Positions 24,855 through 33,996 of a stretch of DNA of 64,000 nucleotides are shown here, one piece after another. Both the position numbers and the translations under genes were made by a program. The DNA comes from Roseburia sp. CAG:10041_57 (GTDB lineage Bacteria > Bacillota > Clostridia > Lachnospirales > Lachnospiraceae), in NCBI GenBank assembly GCA_001916965.1, contig MNTL01000050.1:1-64000 (forward strand), written 5' to 3'. Each line of letters starts with the position of its first letter. Position 1 is the first letter of the stretch. The notes beneath the pieces are model-generated. The model searched no databases. It was not told the origin of the DNA and saw only the letters and a list, made by a program, of their open reading frames with translations.

Positions 24855-25790
24855 TTATTGTGCCTGAACATGCTGAATTGGCACTGTATCCTCCGTAATC
24901 GGCAACAATACCATATTATCAGACTCCAGTATCTTCTCTAATATAATAGGAAGAGCTTCCACTGTTGTATTCTTGCCCGATGCATCATGCATCAGAACAA
25001 TGGAAGTATGATGTTCACTCACGTGATTCAATACATTATCTGCTATCTGCTGTGCACTGACATAGCCGCTGGCTGCATCTCCACTGGATACATTCCAATC
25101 ATAATAGGTCATGCCCTGTTGTCCCAGATAAGCAATGATATCCTGTATCTTATCCTTGCTGACCGTATTACTGCTGCCTCCCGGCAGTCTCACGATCCTG
25201 CTGTCTACACCTGTCAATTCATACAGATATGTATGCAGCTTCTCAAGATCCTGACCATACGCTTCTACAGACTCATAAATATCACGATACACGTGGCTGT
25301 AGGAATGCATGCCAAGGGTATGACCCTCCTCTACAATACGCCGGTACTGGTCATTATATCCTTCTTTACCAATTACAAAGAATGTAGCCTTCACTCCATA
25401 CTCATCCAGAATATCCAGAATCTGATCTGTATTGGCACTTGGTCCATCATCAAATGTCAGATATACCTTATGAATACCAGAATCTGCCGGGGGCGTCCTG
25501 GAAGGCTCACTCCACACATTCTGATTCTCCAGTGTCTGTACATCTGCAGAGGCTTCTTCCTCTGTAAGTTCCTGTGAATCAGCCGCATTCACCTTCTGCT
25601 CCTCCAGCTGTATCTGCATGGAAGCAATCTCTGCCTGTAACTCATTCACCTGTTTACCAAGTCCATGAAGCTGTACAGCCAGAACAATGCTGATCGTAAC
25701 AGGTATGACAAACACCATGATCAGCATGATCACAATCAAACGTTTCAGGCGCTGTACACGCCTCTGTCTCTTGTTATTTATTTCAGCCAT
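24855..25790 (-). CDS. Membrane-anchored polysaccharide deacetylase
   Basis: A NodB-homology (CE4) deacetylase of about 311 residues, likely acting on peptidoglycan or another envelope glycan. An N-terminal membrane helix (about 15-38) is followed by a coiled coil (GLGKQVNELQAEIASMQIQL) and the catalytic domain from about 100. CE4 motifs are YLTFDDGPSANT (catalytic Asp and metal Asp), HSYSHVYRDI (metal His pair), VRLPGGSSN, YDWNVSSGDA and IVLMHDAS. ATG 25790 is preceded by AGAAAGATGG; ATG 25805 abuts that SD. Confidence 0.9.
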   Translation of the reverse strand: MAEINNKRQRRVQRLKRLIVIMLIMVFVIPVTISIVLAVQLHGLGKQVNELQAEIASMQIQLEEQKVNAADSQELTEEEASADVQTLENQNVWSEPSRTPPADSGIHKVYLTFDDGPSANTDQILDILDEYGVKATFFVIGKEGYNDQYRRIVEEGHTLGMHSYSHVYRDIYESVEAYGQDLEKLHTYLYELTGVDSRIVRLPGGSSNTVSKDKIQDIIAYLGQQGMTYYDWNVSSGDAASGYVSAQQIADNVLNHVSEHHTSIVLMHDASGKNTTVEALPIILEKILESDNMVLLPITEDTVPIQHVQAQ

Positions 25791-25877
25791 CAGACTCTTA
25801 ACCATCTTTCTGTATGCTACGCCAATTATAACACAACCCTTATGCTTTAGAAAAGGGATTTTGTCAAAATTTTATGT

Positions 25878-26429
25878 TTACAATAATGCTTCATTATAGT
25901 GGGCTCTCTCGCCACCTACGAATTTTGCCCTGGTTCTTGCACAGACAATATGTGCGCCGCCTATCGTTGGGTGTTCAATTCTGACAGGTACTGCTACTGC
26001 CCTAAGATGCATACCAATCAGGGTATCTCCTATATCAATGCCGCCTTTTGCCTGAATATGCTCTACTGCCACAGGATCCTGCATATGCTTCCATGCAGCT
26101 GTGGAGAATGAACCACCTGCCTTGGGCTGTGGTACCACATTGACTTCTTCATAGCCGAAGCGTTCTGCATCTTTTCTTTCTATAATTAATGCTCTGTTGA
26201 GATGCTCACAGCACTGTGTGGCAATGCTGATTTCCTCTTTGGCAAAAGCCCCCTGCATTGCAAGAAATACAGCTTCTCCAAGATCTGCATTGGAATAAGA
26301 ACCGATTCTGTGAGATGCGATCTCACTGGTTGAGCACCCGATTACCACCAAATCACCTTTTTTTAATTTTGCCTGCCCTAGAAATTCTTCTACAACTCTG
26401 ACTGCATCCTGCTGTTCCTGTTCAAACAT
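25878..26429 (-). CDS. DUF436 / UPF0340 family protein (YwlG-like)
   Basis: A 183-residue cytoplasmic protein of the UPF0340 (TIGR01440) family. Typical blocks are VVIGCSTSEIASHRIGSYSNADLG, ATQCCEHLNRALIIERKDAERFG, VPQPKAGGSFSTAAW and GGIDIGDTLIGMHLRAVAVPVR. The conserved Cys and His residues suggest a catalytic or metal role, but no function is established. It is 34 bases downstream of the DNA glycosylase gene and probably co-transcribed. Confidence 0.88.
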   Translation of the reverse strand: MFEQEQQDAVRVVEEFLGQAKLKKGDLVVIGCSTSEIASHRIGSYSNADLGEAVFLAMQGAFAKEEISIATQCCEHLNRALIIERKDAERFGYEEVNVVPQPKAGGSFSTAAWKHMQDPVAVEHIQAKGGIDIGDTLIGMHLRAVAVPVRIEHPTIGGAHIVCARTRAKFVGGERAHYNEALL

Positions 26430-26463
26430 AATATGAATCCTCTTTTCTGTGCACCTTCTGATC

Positions 26464-26976
26464 TTAACTGGTTTGTGTCAAGTGCACGAAGATACAATTC
26501 CAGTTCTCTGCCAGCCGTTCCATGGAAAAGGCAGCATTCGCCGGGCTGGTAGACGGCAATGTTATAATATCCCTTCCTGTTATCTTCTCCTGATATTTAT
26601 GATACAGCTTCGCAGCAGTCGCACCATTTGCATAGATCTGTCTGATGGGAGCCGTGGATAATACCCTGGAGAGATCTGTAGGCGTTACATTCGAGATACT
26701 GCTGTCACTGGAACCTATGATATCACATTCTGCAATCACATCCCAGACTGCAATGTGATGTTCCAGCAGGAAACTTTTCTTTTGTTCAATTGTCTCCGGT
26801 ATCTGCGCCTGTGTCAGATATGCAAGCAGCTTCCAGAACCGGTTCTGTGGATGCCCATAATAGAAGTGGTTCTCCCTGGACTTTACAGAAGGTAACGTAC
26901 CCAGTATCAGAATCTGCGAATATTCATCATACACCGGTTCAAATTCATGTTGTACATGATTCTTTATCTGTTCCAT
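26464..26976 (-). CDS. DNA-deoxyinosine (uracil-superfamily) glycosylase
   Basis: A 170-residue protein of the uracil-DNA glycosylase superfamily, nearest to the family 6 hypoxanthine-DNA glycosylases that remove deaminated adenine. Motifs are ILILGTLPSVKSRE (base-pocket loop), FYYGHPQNRFWKLL, DVIAECDIIGSSDSSISN and LPSTSPANAAFSMERL (final loop). Its start overlaps the 3' end of the acyltransferase gene by 32 bases. The start context is GGAAAGATGG then ATG. Confidence 0.85.
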   Translation of the reverse strand: MEQIKNHVQHEFEPVYDEYSQILILGTLPSVKSRENHFYYGHPQNRFWKLLAYLTQAQIPETIEQKKSFLLEHHIAVWDVIAECDIIGSSDSSISNVTPTDLSRVLSTAPIRQIYANGATAAKLYHKYQEKITGRDIITLPSTSPANAAFSMERLAENWNCIFVHLTQTS

Positions 26977-28084
26977 ATTTATCCATCTTTCCGACTAATC
27001 TGCCAATTGCAGGAATTTGCCCTATTATCTCTGTAAAGCCTGTGGAAACCAAAAGCACTATCAGCATTTCTGCAAGATTTACTGCATAAGAAGGTTCTAT
27101 TCCCTGCGTAAATTCTGCAATTCCCAGTATGATCACATACCCGGATACGATATAGATCCCCATGCTGTTTCGTCCAAGGCAGGAAAATACAGGGAATCCA
27201 TACCCTTTGCGCTGCTGTAGAATATCTTTCCATAGCAGAATCACAAAACAACTGCCTGAAAGTCCTATGATGAAGCGGTAGCCATCTATTGCAAGCTGTC
27301 TGGTAATGTCTTTTCCCAATAATTTGTAACCGGTCAGATAAATAAATGCATCCTGAGTGAAGAAAGCAGCAAACAGCAGAATCCATACAAGACCGGCCGC
27401 CAGAGTCAGAACGATGGGCGCCTGTTCATATACATTGCAGATTATCTCACACAGTCTGCTGATTGCATTCTCTTTATTATGCCGTTCAGCCATTCCTTCA
27501 TGGAAATAAAAGGCAATGATGTAAAAAGGCAGCATATATTTATATGCGCCAAGTCCCAATCCATCTGGAATAAAGAACATCATCAAAAAGCCCACAATAT
27601 AAAGCCATAACGCATCATGAAACCAGTAATGCATGCACCATACGATCAGGAAGCACCAGAACACTGCCCACAAAAACCACAGATTTTCCAGGGAATTAAC
27701 TATATATCCAAGCAATCCCTGTCCCAGTCCTGCATGTGGATAGCCATAATAGGCATTCATAAGAAAATGTCTCGATGAATCCAACGCAGTCCATCCAAAT
27801 ATGGGAATCAGCAGGGATGCCGCCCTTCTGCCCAGAATCCGCAATTGTTCCCTTCTATCGTCCGTTGTCTTCATACTGTACCAGCCAAGCCAGCCACTCA
27901 CCAGCATAAAAAGCGGCATATGAAAGCTGTATATCAACTGATACAGCCGGTCATCAAAATATGCTTCCTGTAGTTTATATACCTCGCCACTGCCCTCCTG
28001 GATGCAGTGCCCCAGAACCACAAGACATATTGCAAAGCCCCGCAATACGTCCGGCAATAACTCTCTCTTCTTCCCATCAGCCAT
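26945..28084 (-). CDS. Acyltransferase 3 family membrane protein
   Basis: A 379-residue integral membrane acyltransferase with about ten membrane helices. The family start is clear: LLPDVLRGFAICLVVLGHCI, with the conserved Arg and His, then YSFHMPLFMLVSGWLGW. Such proteins acetylate or otherwise acylate sugars or lipids at the cell surface, e.g. fucose 4-O-acetylase-like enzymes. The acceptor is unknown. It overlaps the DNA glycosylase gene downstream by 32 bases. Confidence 0.85.
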   Translation of the reverse strand: MADGKKRELLPDVLRGFAICLVVLGHCIQEGSGEVYKLQEAYFDDRLYQLIYSFHMPLFMLVSGWLGWYSMKTTDDRREQLRILGRRAASLLIPIFGWTALDSSRHFLMNAYYGYPHAGLGQGLLGYIVNSLENLWFLWAVFWCFLIVWCMHYWFHDALWLYIVGFLMMFFIPDGLGLGAYKYMLPFYIIAFYFHEGMAERHNKENAISRLCEIICNVYEQAPIVLTLAAGLVWILLFAAFFTQDAFIYLTGYKLLGKDITRQLAIDGYRFIIGLSGSCFVILLWKDILQQRKGYGFPVFSCLGRNSMGIYIVSGYVIILGIAEFTQGIEPSYAVNLAEMLIVLLVSTGFTEIIGQIPAIGRLVGKMDKYGTDKESCTT

Positions 28085-28143
28085 TTGTTTGTTCCTATCT
28101 TAATACCTTTCGTACACACCTATAACCATACCACACAAGGAAG

Positions 28144-28180
28144 CATAAAACAAGAAGCAGCACAAATGCGCTGCTTCTTA
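28144..28180 (-). terminator. Terminator of the chemoreceptor gene
   Basis: Minus-strand stem AAGAAGCAGC / GCTGCTTCTT with an eight-base loop followed by GTTTTAT, shortly after the chemoreceptor stop codon. Confidence 0.85.
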
Positions 28181-28198
28181 ATAAATAATATATGTTCT

Positions 28199-30289
28199 TT
28201 ATCCTAAATGGAACTGTTCTACTATTTTCTTTAACTGTTCTATGGATTCTCTGCATTCCTGCAATCTGTTGTATCCTTCTGCAGTGCTGGTCTGCGTCTG
28301 GGAAGATTTCTCTGCAATATCACTGATACCGCTTGTAGACTGGCTCATCATGTCATTGATACCATCAGATGCAGTGGAAATCTCATCAATGTATTTCTCC
28401 AGCAGCTGCATGGAATCCTTGGTCTGTCCCATAATATTCTTGAAGTCATCTGAATCTGTTCTGTATTCTGTACCAGACTTCTGGAATTGTGCATAATCAT
28501 TTACTACCGTATTCTCCAGGAAATCCATAATCGTGGTAATGCACTGTGTCAGGCTGGATACTGCATCATTTACTTCCACTACGATACTATTGATATTTCC
28601 GACTGTACTTAATGTCTGCGATGCCAGACTGCCAATTTCAGAAGCGACAACTGCAAATCCGCGTCCTGCTTCTCCAGCTCTTGCTGCTTCAATATTTGCA
28701 TTCAGTGCAAGAAGGTTCGTCTGGGAAGAAATCTCTTTGATTTCATTGGTCAGATCGTTAATTTTCTGGACTGCTTTGGACTGTTCCACGGCAGCATCTG
28801 CCTTATCCTTCATCTGTTCATAGATCTCGTTAGCCTGTTTGCTGGACTGTGTACTGGTCTTCTCCATCGCAGCTGCCCGTTCATATGCCTGATGTGATTG
28901 TTCTACTCCATTGAGAGCCATCTGATAAATAGATTCCGAATTCTGCTTTACCTCTGCAATATTCTGTACGATATGCTGGGTGTTAGCCAATGTCTCCTGC
29001 ATACCTGCTGCCAGCTCCTGCGTAGCTGCCGAGTTATCCTGTGCAAGATCACTGTTGACCTTCATAATCTCATCCAGTCTGTCTACACCCCCTGTAATGG
29101 TCCTATTAGCTTCATCCAGTCTTGCCATAATATCTCTTAATATCTTACGCATCTCATGGACAGCCCTTGCCATAACGCCAATTTCGTCTTTCTGTCTGCG
29201 CAGTCTGCTTCCCATTTCTGTTGGTGAGAAATCAAGTCTGGAGGTTTGCTCAATAATCTCTGTTACATATTTTACGGGTTTTGCAATATTATTTCCGACA
29301 ACAATTCCAAGAACCGAGCATATCAGAAGCGCAATGACAAGTCCTATCAATGTCATGCCTACCAACTGATTTGCTTCCGCATAGACTTCTCCATTCGGTG
29401 CTGTCAGTACAAGCTTCATTCCATTATCCAGGTTAAAATAGTACATCTGCTTTCTCACACCCTGATAGGTATACAGATGACCTTTTCCCTCATTGGTATC
29501 ATCTGACAGGAAGGTTACAATATCTGACAATGAGCTGTCCTGCTCTCCCATGCTGGTTCCATTCTCCAATTCCTTATGATGCATGACAACACCCTGCGCA
29601 TTAATCAGGAATGCATAGCCTGTGTCATACATACTGATGGCATCTGTCAGATCCGTAAGTGTACCAAAGTCAATATCCATACCCACAACACCAATGGATG
29701 TACCATCTTCTGCATACAGGGGTATTACGTAGGAAATCATGTAGATATTGACATTCTCATTCAAGTAAGGCTCCATCCATAATGGCTCTCCTGCCTCTAC
29801 CGGCTGATAATACCAGCCTACATGCGCAATGTCACTTGCATCATACATGGAAAAGTCAGTAGGTGTCAGCAAAGTGAAATTCTCATCTGTAGAATTTCTC
29901 GACATGAAAATACCGGATGTCGGATTGGAATACTGTGGATTATATCTGACATATGCTGTAACCGCACCGTCTGTATGACTTGCAAAATTAACAGCTTCCT
30001 TCTCTATCTGCTTCGTATACTGATCTGCATAATCCTTGCTTTTCTTAAAGGCTGCATAGTCAAAATCCTGCATCACCGCATCACTCAGCGTATTAACAGA
30101 TTGTTCAATTCTTGAAATAGTACTGTTAATCTCCCCGGCAAAGACCTCACCTGAAAGCTGTGACTTCGCTGCTGTATCCACAGAAGCCATCTGTGATGAA
30201 TTAACAATCGCCAGACAGGCTATGATTCCTGCCGTCAGCAGTGAGCAGAACAGAATACCCATTATGATCTTGGTACGTATTGATTTCAT
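28199..30289 (-). CDS. Methyl-accepting chemotaxis protein
   Basis: A transmembrane chemoreceptor of 696 residues. It has an N-terminal membrane helix (about 7-30), a double-CACHE-type extracellular sensor (about 35-305, with GVVGMDIDFGTLTDLTDAI), a second helix (about 310-335), a HAMP domain, and a cytoplasmic signalling rod with the hairpin tip EISSQTNLLALNANIEAARAGEAGRGFAVVA. No CheR-binding pentapeptide is at the C-terminus. No other chemotaxis genes are nearby. The ligand is unknown. The SD is AAGGGGG. An inverted repeat overlaps the promoter region. Confidence 0.93.
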   Translation of the reverse strand: MKSIRTKIIMGILFCSLLTAGIIACLAIVNSSQMASVDTAAKSQLSGEVFAGEINSTISRIEQSVNTLSDAVMQDFDYAAFKKSKDYADQYTKQIEKEAVNFASHTDGAVTAYVRYNPQYSNPTSGIFMSRNSTDENFTLLTPTDFSMYDASDIAHVGWYYQPVEAGEPLWMEPYLNENVNIYMISYVIPLYAEDGTSIGVVGMDIDFGTLTDLTDAISMYDTGYAFLINAQGVVMHHKELENGTSMGEQDSSLSDIVTFLSDDTNEGKGHLYTYQGVRKQMYYFNLDNGMKLVLTAPNGEVYAEANQLVGMTLIGLVIALLICSVLGIVVGNNIAKPVKYVTEIIEQTSRLDFSPTEMGSRLRRQKDEIGVMARAVHEMRKILRDIMARLDEANRTITGGVDRLDEIMKVNSDLAQDNSAATQELAAGMQETLANTQHIVQNIAEVKQNSESIYQMALNGVEQSHQAYERAAAMEKTSTQSSKQANEIYEQMKDKADAAVEQSKAVQKINDLTNEIKEISSQTNLLALNANIEAARAGEAGRGFAVVASEIGSLASQTLSTVGNINSIVVEVNDAVSSLTQCITTIMDFLENTVVNDYAQFQKSGTEYRTDSDDFKNIMGQTKDSMQLLEKYIDEISTASDGINDMMSQSTSGISDIAEKSSQTQTSTAEGYNRLQECRESIEQLKKIVEQFHLG

Positions 30290-30320
30290 AATTTTCCCCC
30301 TTTGGTATCTTAAGAATCAA

Positions 30321-30373
30321 AAAATATGATATAACTTCTGTTTGCCTGAAGCAATTTCATTATATCATATTTT
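30321..30373 (-). promoter_or_regulatory. Chemoreceptor promoter region with perfect 14-bp inverted repeat
   Basis: The arms AAAATATGATATAA (30321-30334) and TTATATCATATTTT (30360-30373) are perfect complements, 25 bases apart. On the minus strand the upstream arm runs into TATAAT (30364-30359), the likely -10 of the chemoreceptor gene. Transcription would start inside the loop, so the repeat is more likely an operator than an RNA hairpin. Confidence 0.5.
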
Positions 30374-30562
30374 CTGTTATTTTAAATAATATTTCATTTA
30401 TTTTCAGAACTTTTGTGTGTCAAAAGCAATCCGCTCATCAATCCGAATAACAAAAGGTATGTCTGTATTGTATTCAGGTTATGTAAAAGCCACTACCACA
30501 ATAATGTATAATTTATGTAAAATCTGCATAAGCATACATTTTCGATACCTTACGCCATCCGG

Positions 30563-30592
30563 TTGCGAATCCTCTCCCGATTGTGTTATGAT
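30563..30592 (+). promoter_or_regulatory. Promoter of the M18 aminopeptidase gene
   Basis: TTGCGA (30563-30568) and TATGAT (30587-30592) with an 18-base spacer. The predicted leader is about 60 bases. Confidence 0.6.
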
Positions 30593-30660
30593 ATTCAGGT
30601 AGAAAATCAGCACCCGCATATCTATTATGCAGGTCATAAGAAAGGCATGGACATATTCAT

Positions 30661-32067
30661 ATGAAAAAAGAAAATCTCTGGCTTTCCTACCAGAACGAAG
30701 ACAAAGAAAAGCTGCAGGCTATCTGCGAGCGCTATAAGAACTGCCTGAATGAAGGCAAAACAGAACGCGAATGTATTGACCTTACAATTCGTATGGCAAA
30801 AGAAGCAGGCTATCATGATCTGGCTGACATCATTGCTGCCAAAGGCAAAGTCAGCAAAGGTGACAAGGTATATGCTGTACAGATGCATAAGAGCATTGCC
30901 CTTTTCCAGATTGGTGAAGAACCGATCTCCTCAGGTATGAATATTCTGGGTGCACATATCGACTCCCCAAGAATTGATGTGAAGCAGAACCCATTATATG
31001 AGAAAGAAGGATTTGCATATTTTGATACCCATTACTATGGCGGTATCAAGAAATATCAGTGGACAGCTATCCCTCTGTCTCTTCATGGAAGAGTAGCCAG
31101 GAAGGACGGTACTATGGTGGATATCTGTCTGGGCGAGAAGGAAGACGATCCCATATTTGTTATCACAGATCTGTTAATCCACCTTGCCGGTGAGCAGATG
31201 GGGAAAAAGGCAACAGAAGTCGTAACCGGTGAGAATCTGGATCTGTTGATCGGTAATATTCCTCTTGAAAAAGACAGCGATACCAGCAAAGAAGAGAAAG
31301 AAACAATTAAGGCAAATGTTCTGAAGCTTCTGGCTGACCAGTATGGTATCGATGAAGAAGATTTCCAGTCTGCTGAATTAGAAATCGTTCCTGCAGGCAA
31401 GGCAAGAGACTGTGGATTTGACAGAAGCATGGTTCTTTCCTATGGACAGGATGACAGAATTTGTGCTTTCACTTCTCTCTTCGCAATGCTGGACGCAAAA
31501 TGCGGTACCCGTACCCAGTGCTGTCTGCTGGTAGACAAGGAAGAAATCGGAAGTGTTGGTGCTACAGGTATGCAGTCCAGCTTCTTTGCCAATGCAGTTG
31601 CAGAATTACTGGCTATGACAGAAGGCGAATCCGAATTACTTGTACGTCGTGCTCTGGCTAACTCTGTTATGCTCTCATCTGATGTCAGCGCAGGCTTTGA
31701 TCCTCTCTATGCGAATGTATTCGAGAAGAATAACGCTGCTTTCCTGGCCCATGGCGTTACATTCAACAAATATACCGGTTCCCGTGGTAAGAGCGGTTCC
31801 AATGATGCCAATGCTGAATATATTGCAGCACTGCGCAAGGTCATGGATGACGCCAATGTATCTTATCAGTTTGCAGAGCTTGGTAAGGTAGATGCAGGCG
31901 GTGGCGGAACTATCGCCTATATCATGGCAAAATATGGCATGAACGTAATCGACAGTGGTGTTGCCGTACTGAATATGCACGCCCCTTACGAAGTCAGCAG
32001 CAAGGCTGATATCTATGAAGCAGTGAAAGGTTATCTGGCATTTTTAAACTGGAACGGTAAGTTCTGA
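30661..32067 (+). CDS. M18 family aminopeptidase
   Basis: A cytoplasmic zinc aminopeptidase of 468 residues, similar to ApeA/aspartyl aminopeptidases that trim acidic or other N-terminal residues. Metal-site motifs are GAHIDSPRIDVKQNPLYE (His and first acidic ligand region), DKEEIGSVGATGMQSSF (catalytic Glu), SSDVSAGFDPLY and NMHAPYEVSS (C-terminal His ligand). The ATG follows AAGAAAGGCATGG with a spacing of 15 from the GG. It is monocistronic between its own promoter and a terminator. Confidence 0.93.
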   Translation: MKKENLWLSYQNEDKEKLQAICERYKNCLNEGKTERECIDLTIRMAKEAGYHDLADIIAAKGKVSKGDKVYAVQMHKSIALFQIGEEPISSGMNILGAHIDSPRIDVKQNPLYEKEGFAYFDTHYYGGIKKYQWTAIPLSLHGRVARKDGTMVDICLGEKEDDPIFVITDLLIHLAGEQMGKKATEVVTGENLDLLIGNIPLEKDSDTSKEEKETIKANVLKLLADQYGIDEEDFQSAELEIVPAGKARDCGFDRSMVLSYGQDDRICAFTSLFAMLDAKCGTRTQCCLLVDKEEIGSVGATGMQSSFFANAVAELLAMTEGESELLVRRALANSVMLSSDVSAGFDPLYANVFEKNNAAFLAHGVTFNKYTGSRGKSGSNDANAEYIAALRKVMDDANVSYQFAELGKVDAGGGGTIAYIMAKYGMNVIDSGVAVLNMHAPYEVSSKADIYEAVKGYLAFLNWNGKF

Positions 32068-32081
32068 TACTCCGCTTCATA

Positions 32082-32128
32082 AAAAGGGGAATGCAGCGCT
32101 CGACCTGAGTGTTACATTCCCCTTTTAA
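32082..32128. terminator. Bidirectional terminator between convergent genes
   Basis: AAAAAGGGGAATG and the complementary CATTCCCCTTTT enclose a loop of about 20 bases. A and T runs on both sides serve both the aminopeptidase gene (+) and the EAL gene (-). Confidence 0.85.
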
Positions 32129-32139
32129 TTTATACATTA

Positions 32140-33816
32140 TTATACATCAATAAAAGCACTTCTGAACTTCTGATAATTACAAGGCTTTCCAAAATAATAT
32201 CCCTGACAGTAATTGGGGGAAACCTTCAACATCTTCTCCAGTTCTTTCTGGTTCTCAATACCTTCTACGCATACCTTGACATCCATGCCATGTACCATAT
32301 CACTCATAAGCGAGAGCAGCTTGTATTCGTACTCATTTTCTACCGCCTTTACAGTAAAAGAACGGTCTATCTTGATAATCTCAGGATGCAGGTCATTGAG
32401 ATAATGAAAGTTAGAATAACCGGTTCCAAAATCATCTAACGCCAGCTGAATCCCCTTCTCCTTTAACCGGTTCCATAATTTGGCAATACGGCTGTCTGCC
32501 AGCAGAAGCCCACTCTCTGTCAACTCTATGATCACCTTGGAAGGATCTACCTGATGCTGTTCGATTACCTGCAATATATCGCTGATAATATTGCTCTTTA
32601 ATACCTGAATATAGGAAATATTGACACTGATTCGAAAATCCGGTACTTTCATCTGTATGTCATGACATAACTCCAGAGCATGATGCAGCATCCATTTTCC
32701 CGCCGGAATGATAAGACCTGTCTTTTCCAGTAATGGAATAAACTCCACCGGTGATATCATCCCATACTCCTGTGTATGATACCGCATCAGAGCTTCTGCA
32801 CCATACAGTGTCTTGCTTTTGGCATCAAAAAGCGGCTGCAGGTATACTTCAAAGCCTTCAAATCCATGGTTGACAGAATTACGTAGCAGCTTGATCAACG
32901 ATTTTTTGTATATAAACTTCTCATAATCCTGTTTTTCCAGAACATATGCCCTGTTCTTGCCTCTTCTTTTGGCTTCATTTAATGAAAACTCTGAATACCG
33001 CATAATATCAGAGAAATTAAACCCTGTAAATTCAGCTCCTCCAAGAATACCTGCTGACACAGTATAGACCGCCTCGTAATAATTATCTTTTACAAAAGCA
33101 TCTATTGCTTGTCTTATTTCCTGGTACTGCTCTTCTGCCTGTTGAATACTTCGTCCCATGACATCCAGCACAAGGAATTCATCTGAGCCTGCCCGATATA
33201 ATGTCTGTCCCGGCAAAATGCAGGAATCAATACATTCTGCTGTCTTTCGAAGCACCATGTCTCCATAATCACTTCCAAGCTTCTCATTGATTTCCTTAAA
33301 ATCATCCAGCCCAAGGCGCATAAGATATCCTTCGTTGATTTTCTTCGATACATGTTCTTCCAGAAAAGAACGAAGACTGGACATTCCAAGCAATCCACTT
33401 ACATTATCAGCCTTTTGTCTGGCACCGATTTCGTTAATACAGCCAAGCATATACTCAGGTGTACCATCTTCACTGCGGACAACATATCCTCTGCAATTGA
33501 TCCAGATAGCCTCTCCTTTCTTCGACATCCATCTGTACTGAAGATTATGAAAGTCTTTCTTTCCATCAAGAATCTCCTGCAGATCCTTCTGTAGCATCTC
33601 GACATCCTGCGGATATACAAATTTGGCATGATTGGATATTACATCATGGAATTCCACTGCCGGAAGACTGAAATGCTTTATTGCCTCTGGTGAAATATAG
33701 TAATAATCATTCATAAGATCATATACATACAAATAATCATCCATGCATGGATGAAGCATATTAATTACCTTGCATAGCTGCTCTACTGTAATGTCTTTTG
33801 TATCGAATTCTCCCAC
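32140..33816 (-). CDS. PAS-GGDEF-EAL protein, probable c-di-GMP phosphodiesterase
   Basis: A 558-residue cytoplasmic protein with a PAS fold (about 20-130), a GGDEF domain (about 145-290) and an EAL domain (about 305-555). The GGDEF signature is degenerate (AGSDEF), so cyclase activity is doubtful. The EAL domain keeps its catalytic set: GAEALMRY, SVNIS, IIELTES, LDDFGTGYSN, IKIDRSF, VEGIE and CQGYYFGKP, predicting hydrolysis of c-di-GMP to pGpG. I start it at GTG 33816, which follows GAGGAGG with good spacing; an ATG at 33840 precedes this SD. Confidence 0.9.
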   Translation of the reverse strand: MGEFDTKDITVEQLCKVINMLHPCMDDYLYVYDLMNDYYYISPEAIKHFSLPAVEFHDVISNHAKFVYPQDVEMLQKDLQEILDGKKDFHNLQYRWMSKKGEAIWINCRGYVVRSEDGTPEYMLGCINEIGARQKADNVSGLLGMSSLRSFLEEHVSKKINEGYLMRLGLDDFKEINEKLGSDYGDMVLRKTAECIDSCILPGQTLYRAGSDEFLVLDVMGRSIQQAEEQYQEIRQAIDAFVKDNYYEAVYTVSAGILGGAEFTGFNFSDIMRYSEFSLNEAKRRGKNRAYVLEKQDYEKFIYKKSLIKLLRNSVNHGFEGFEVYLQPLFDAKSKTLYGAEALMRYHTQEYGMISPVEFIPLLEKTGLIIPAGKWMLHHALELCHDIQMKVPDFRISVNISYIQVLKSNIISDILQVIEQHQVDPSKVIIELTESGLLLADSRIAKLWNRLKEKGIQLALDDFGTGYSNFHYLNDLHPEIIKIDRSFTVKAVENEYEYKLLSLMSDMVHGMDVKVCVEGIENQKELEKMLKVSPNYCQGYYFGKPCNYQKFRSAFIDV

Positions 33817-33996
33817 AGTATTGCCTCCTCGTATCACCAAAGTAAGGATATAAAAACACCTGTATTATATCCTTAACCGCCTTATCAACTGTTCTGAATG
33901 CATCATTATCACTTAGTAATTATATAAAATATTCAGAACTTAATCAATAGTTTTATAAATTTAAAGATATATTACAGGTATTACTGTTCTTATATG

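Noticed and set aside
30290..30400. Cyclic di-GMP riboswitch upstream of the chemoreceptor gene
   Set aside because: The inverted repeat lacks the conserved riboswitch core, and the predicted start is inside the loop.
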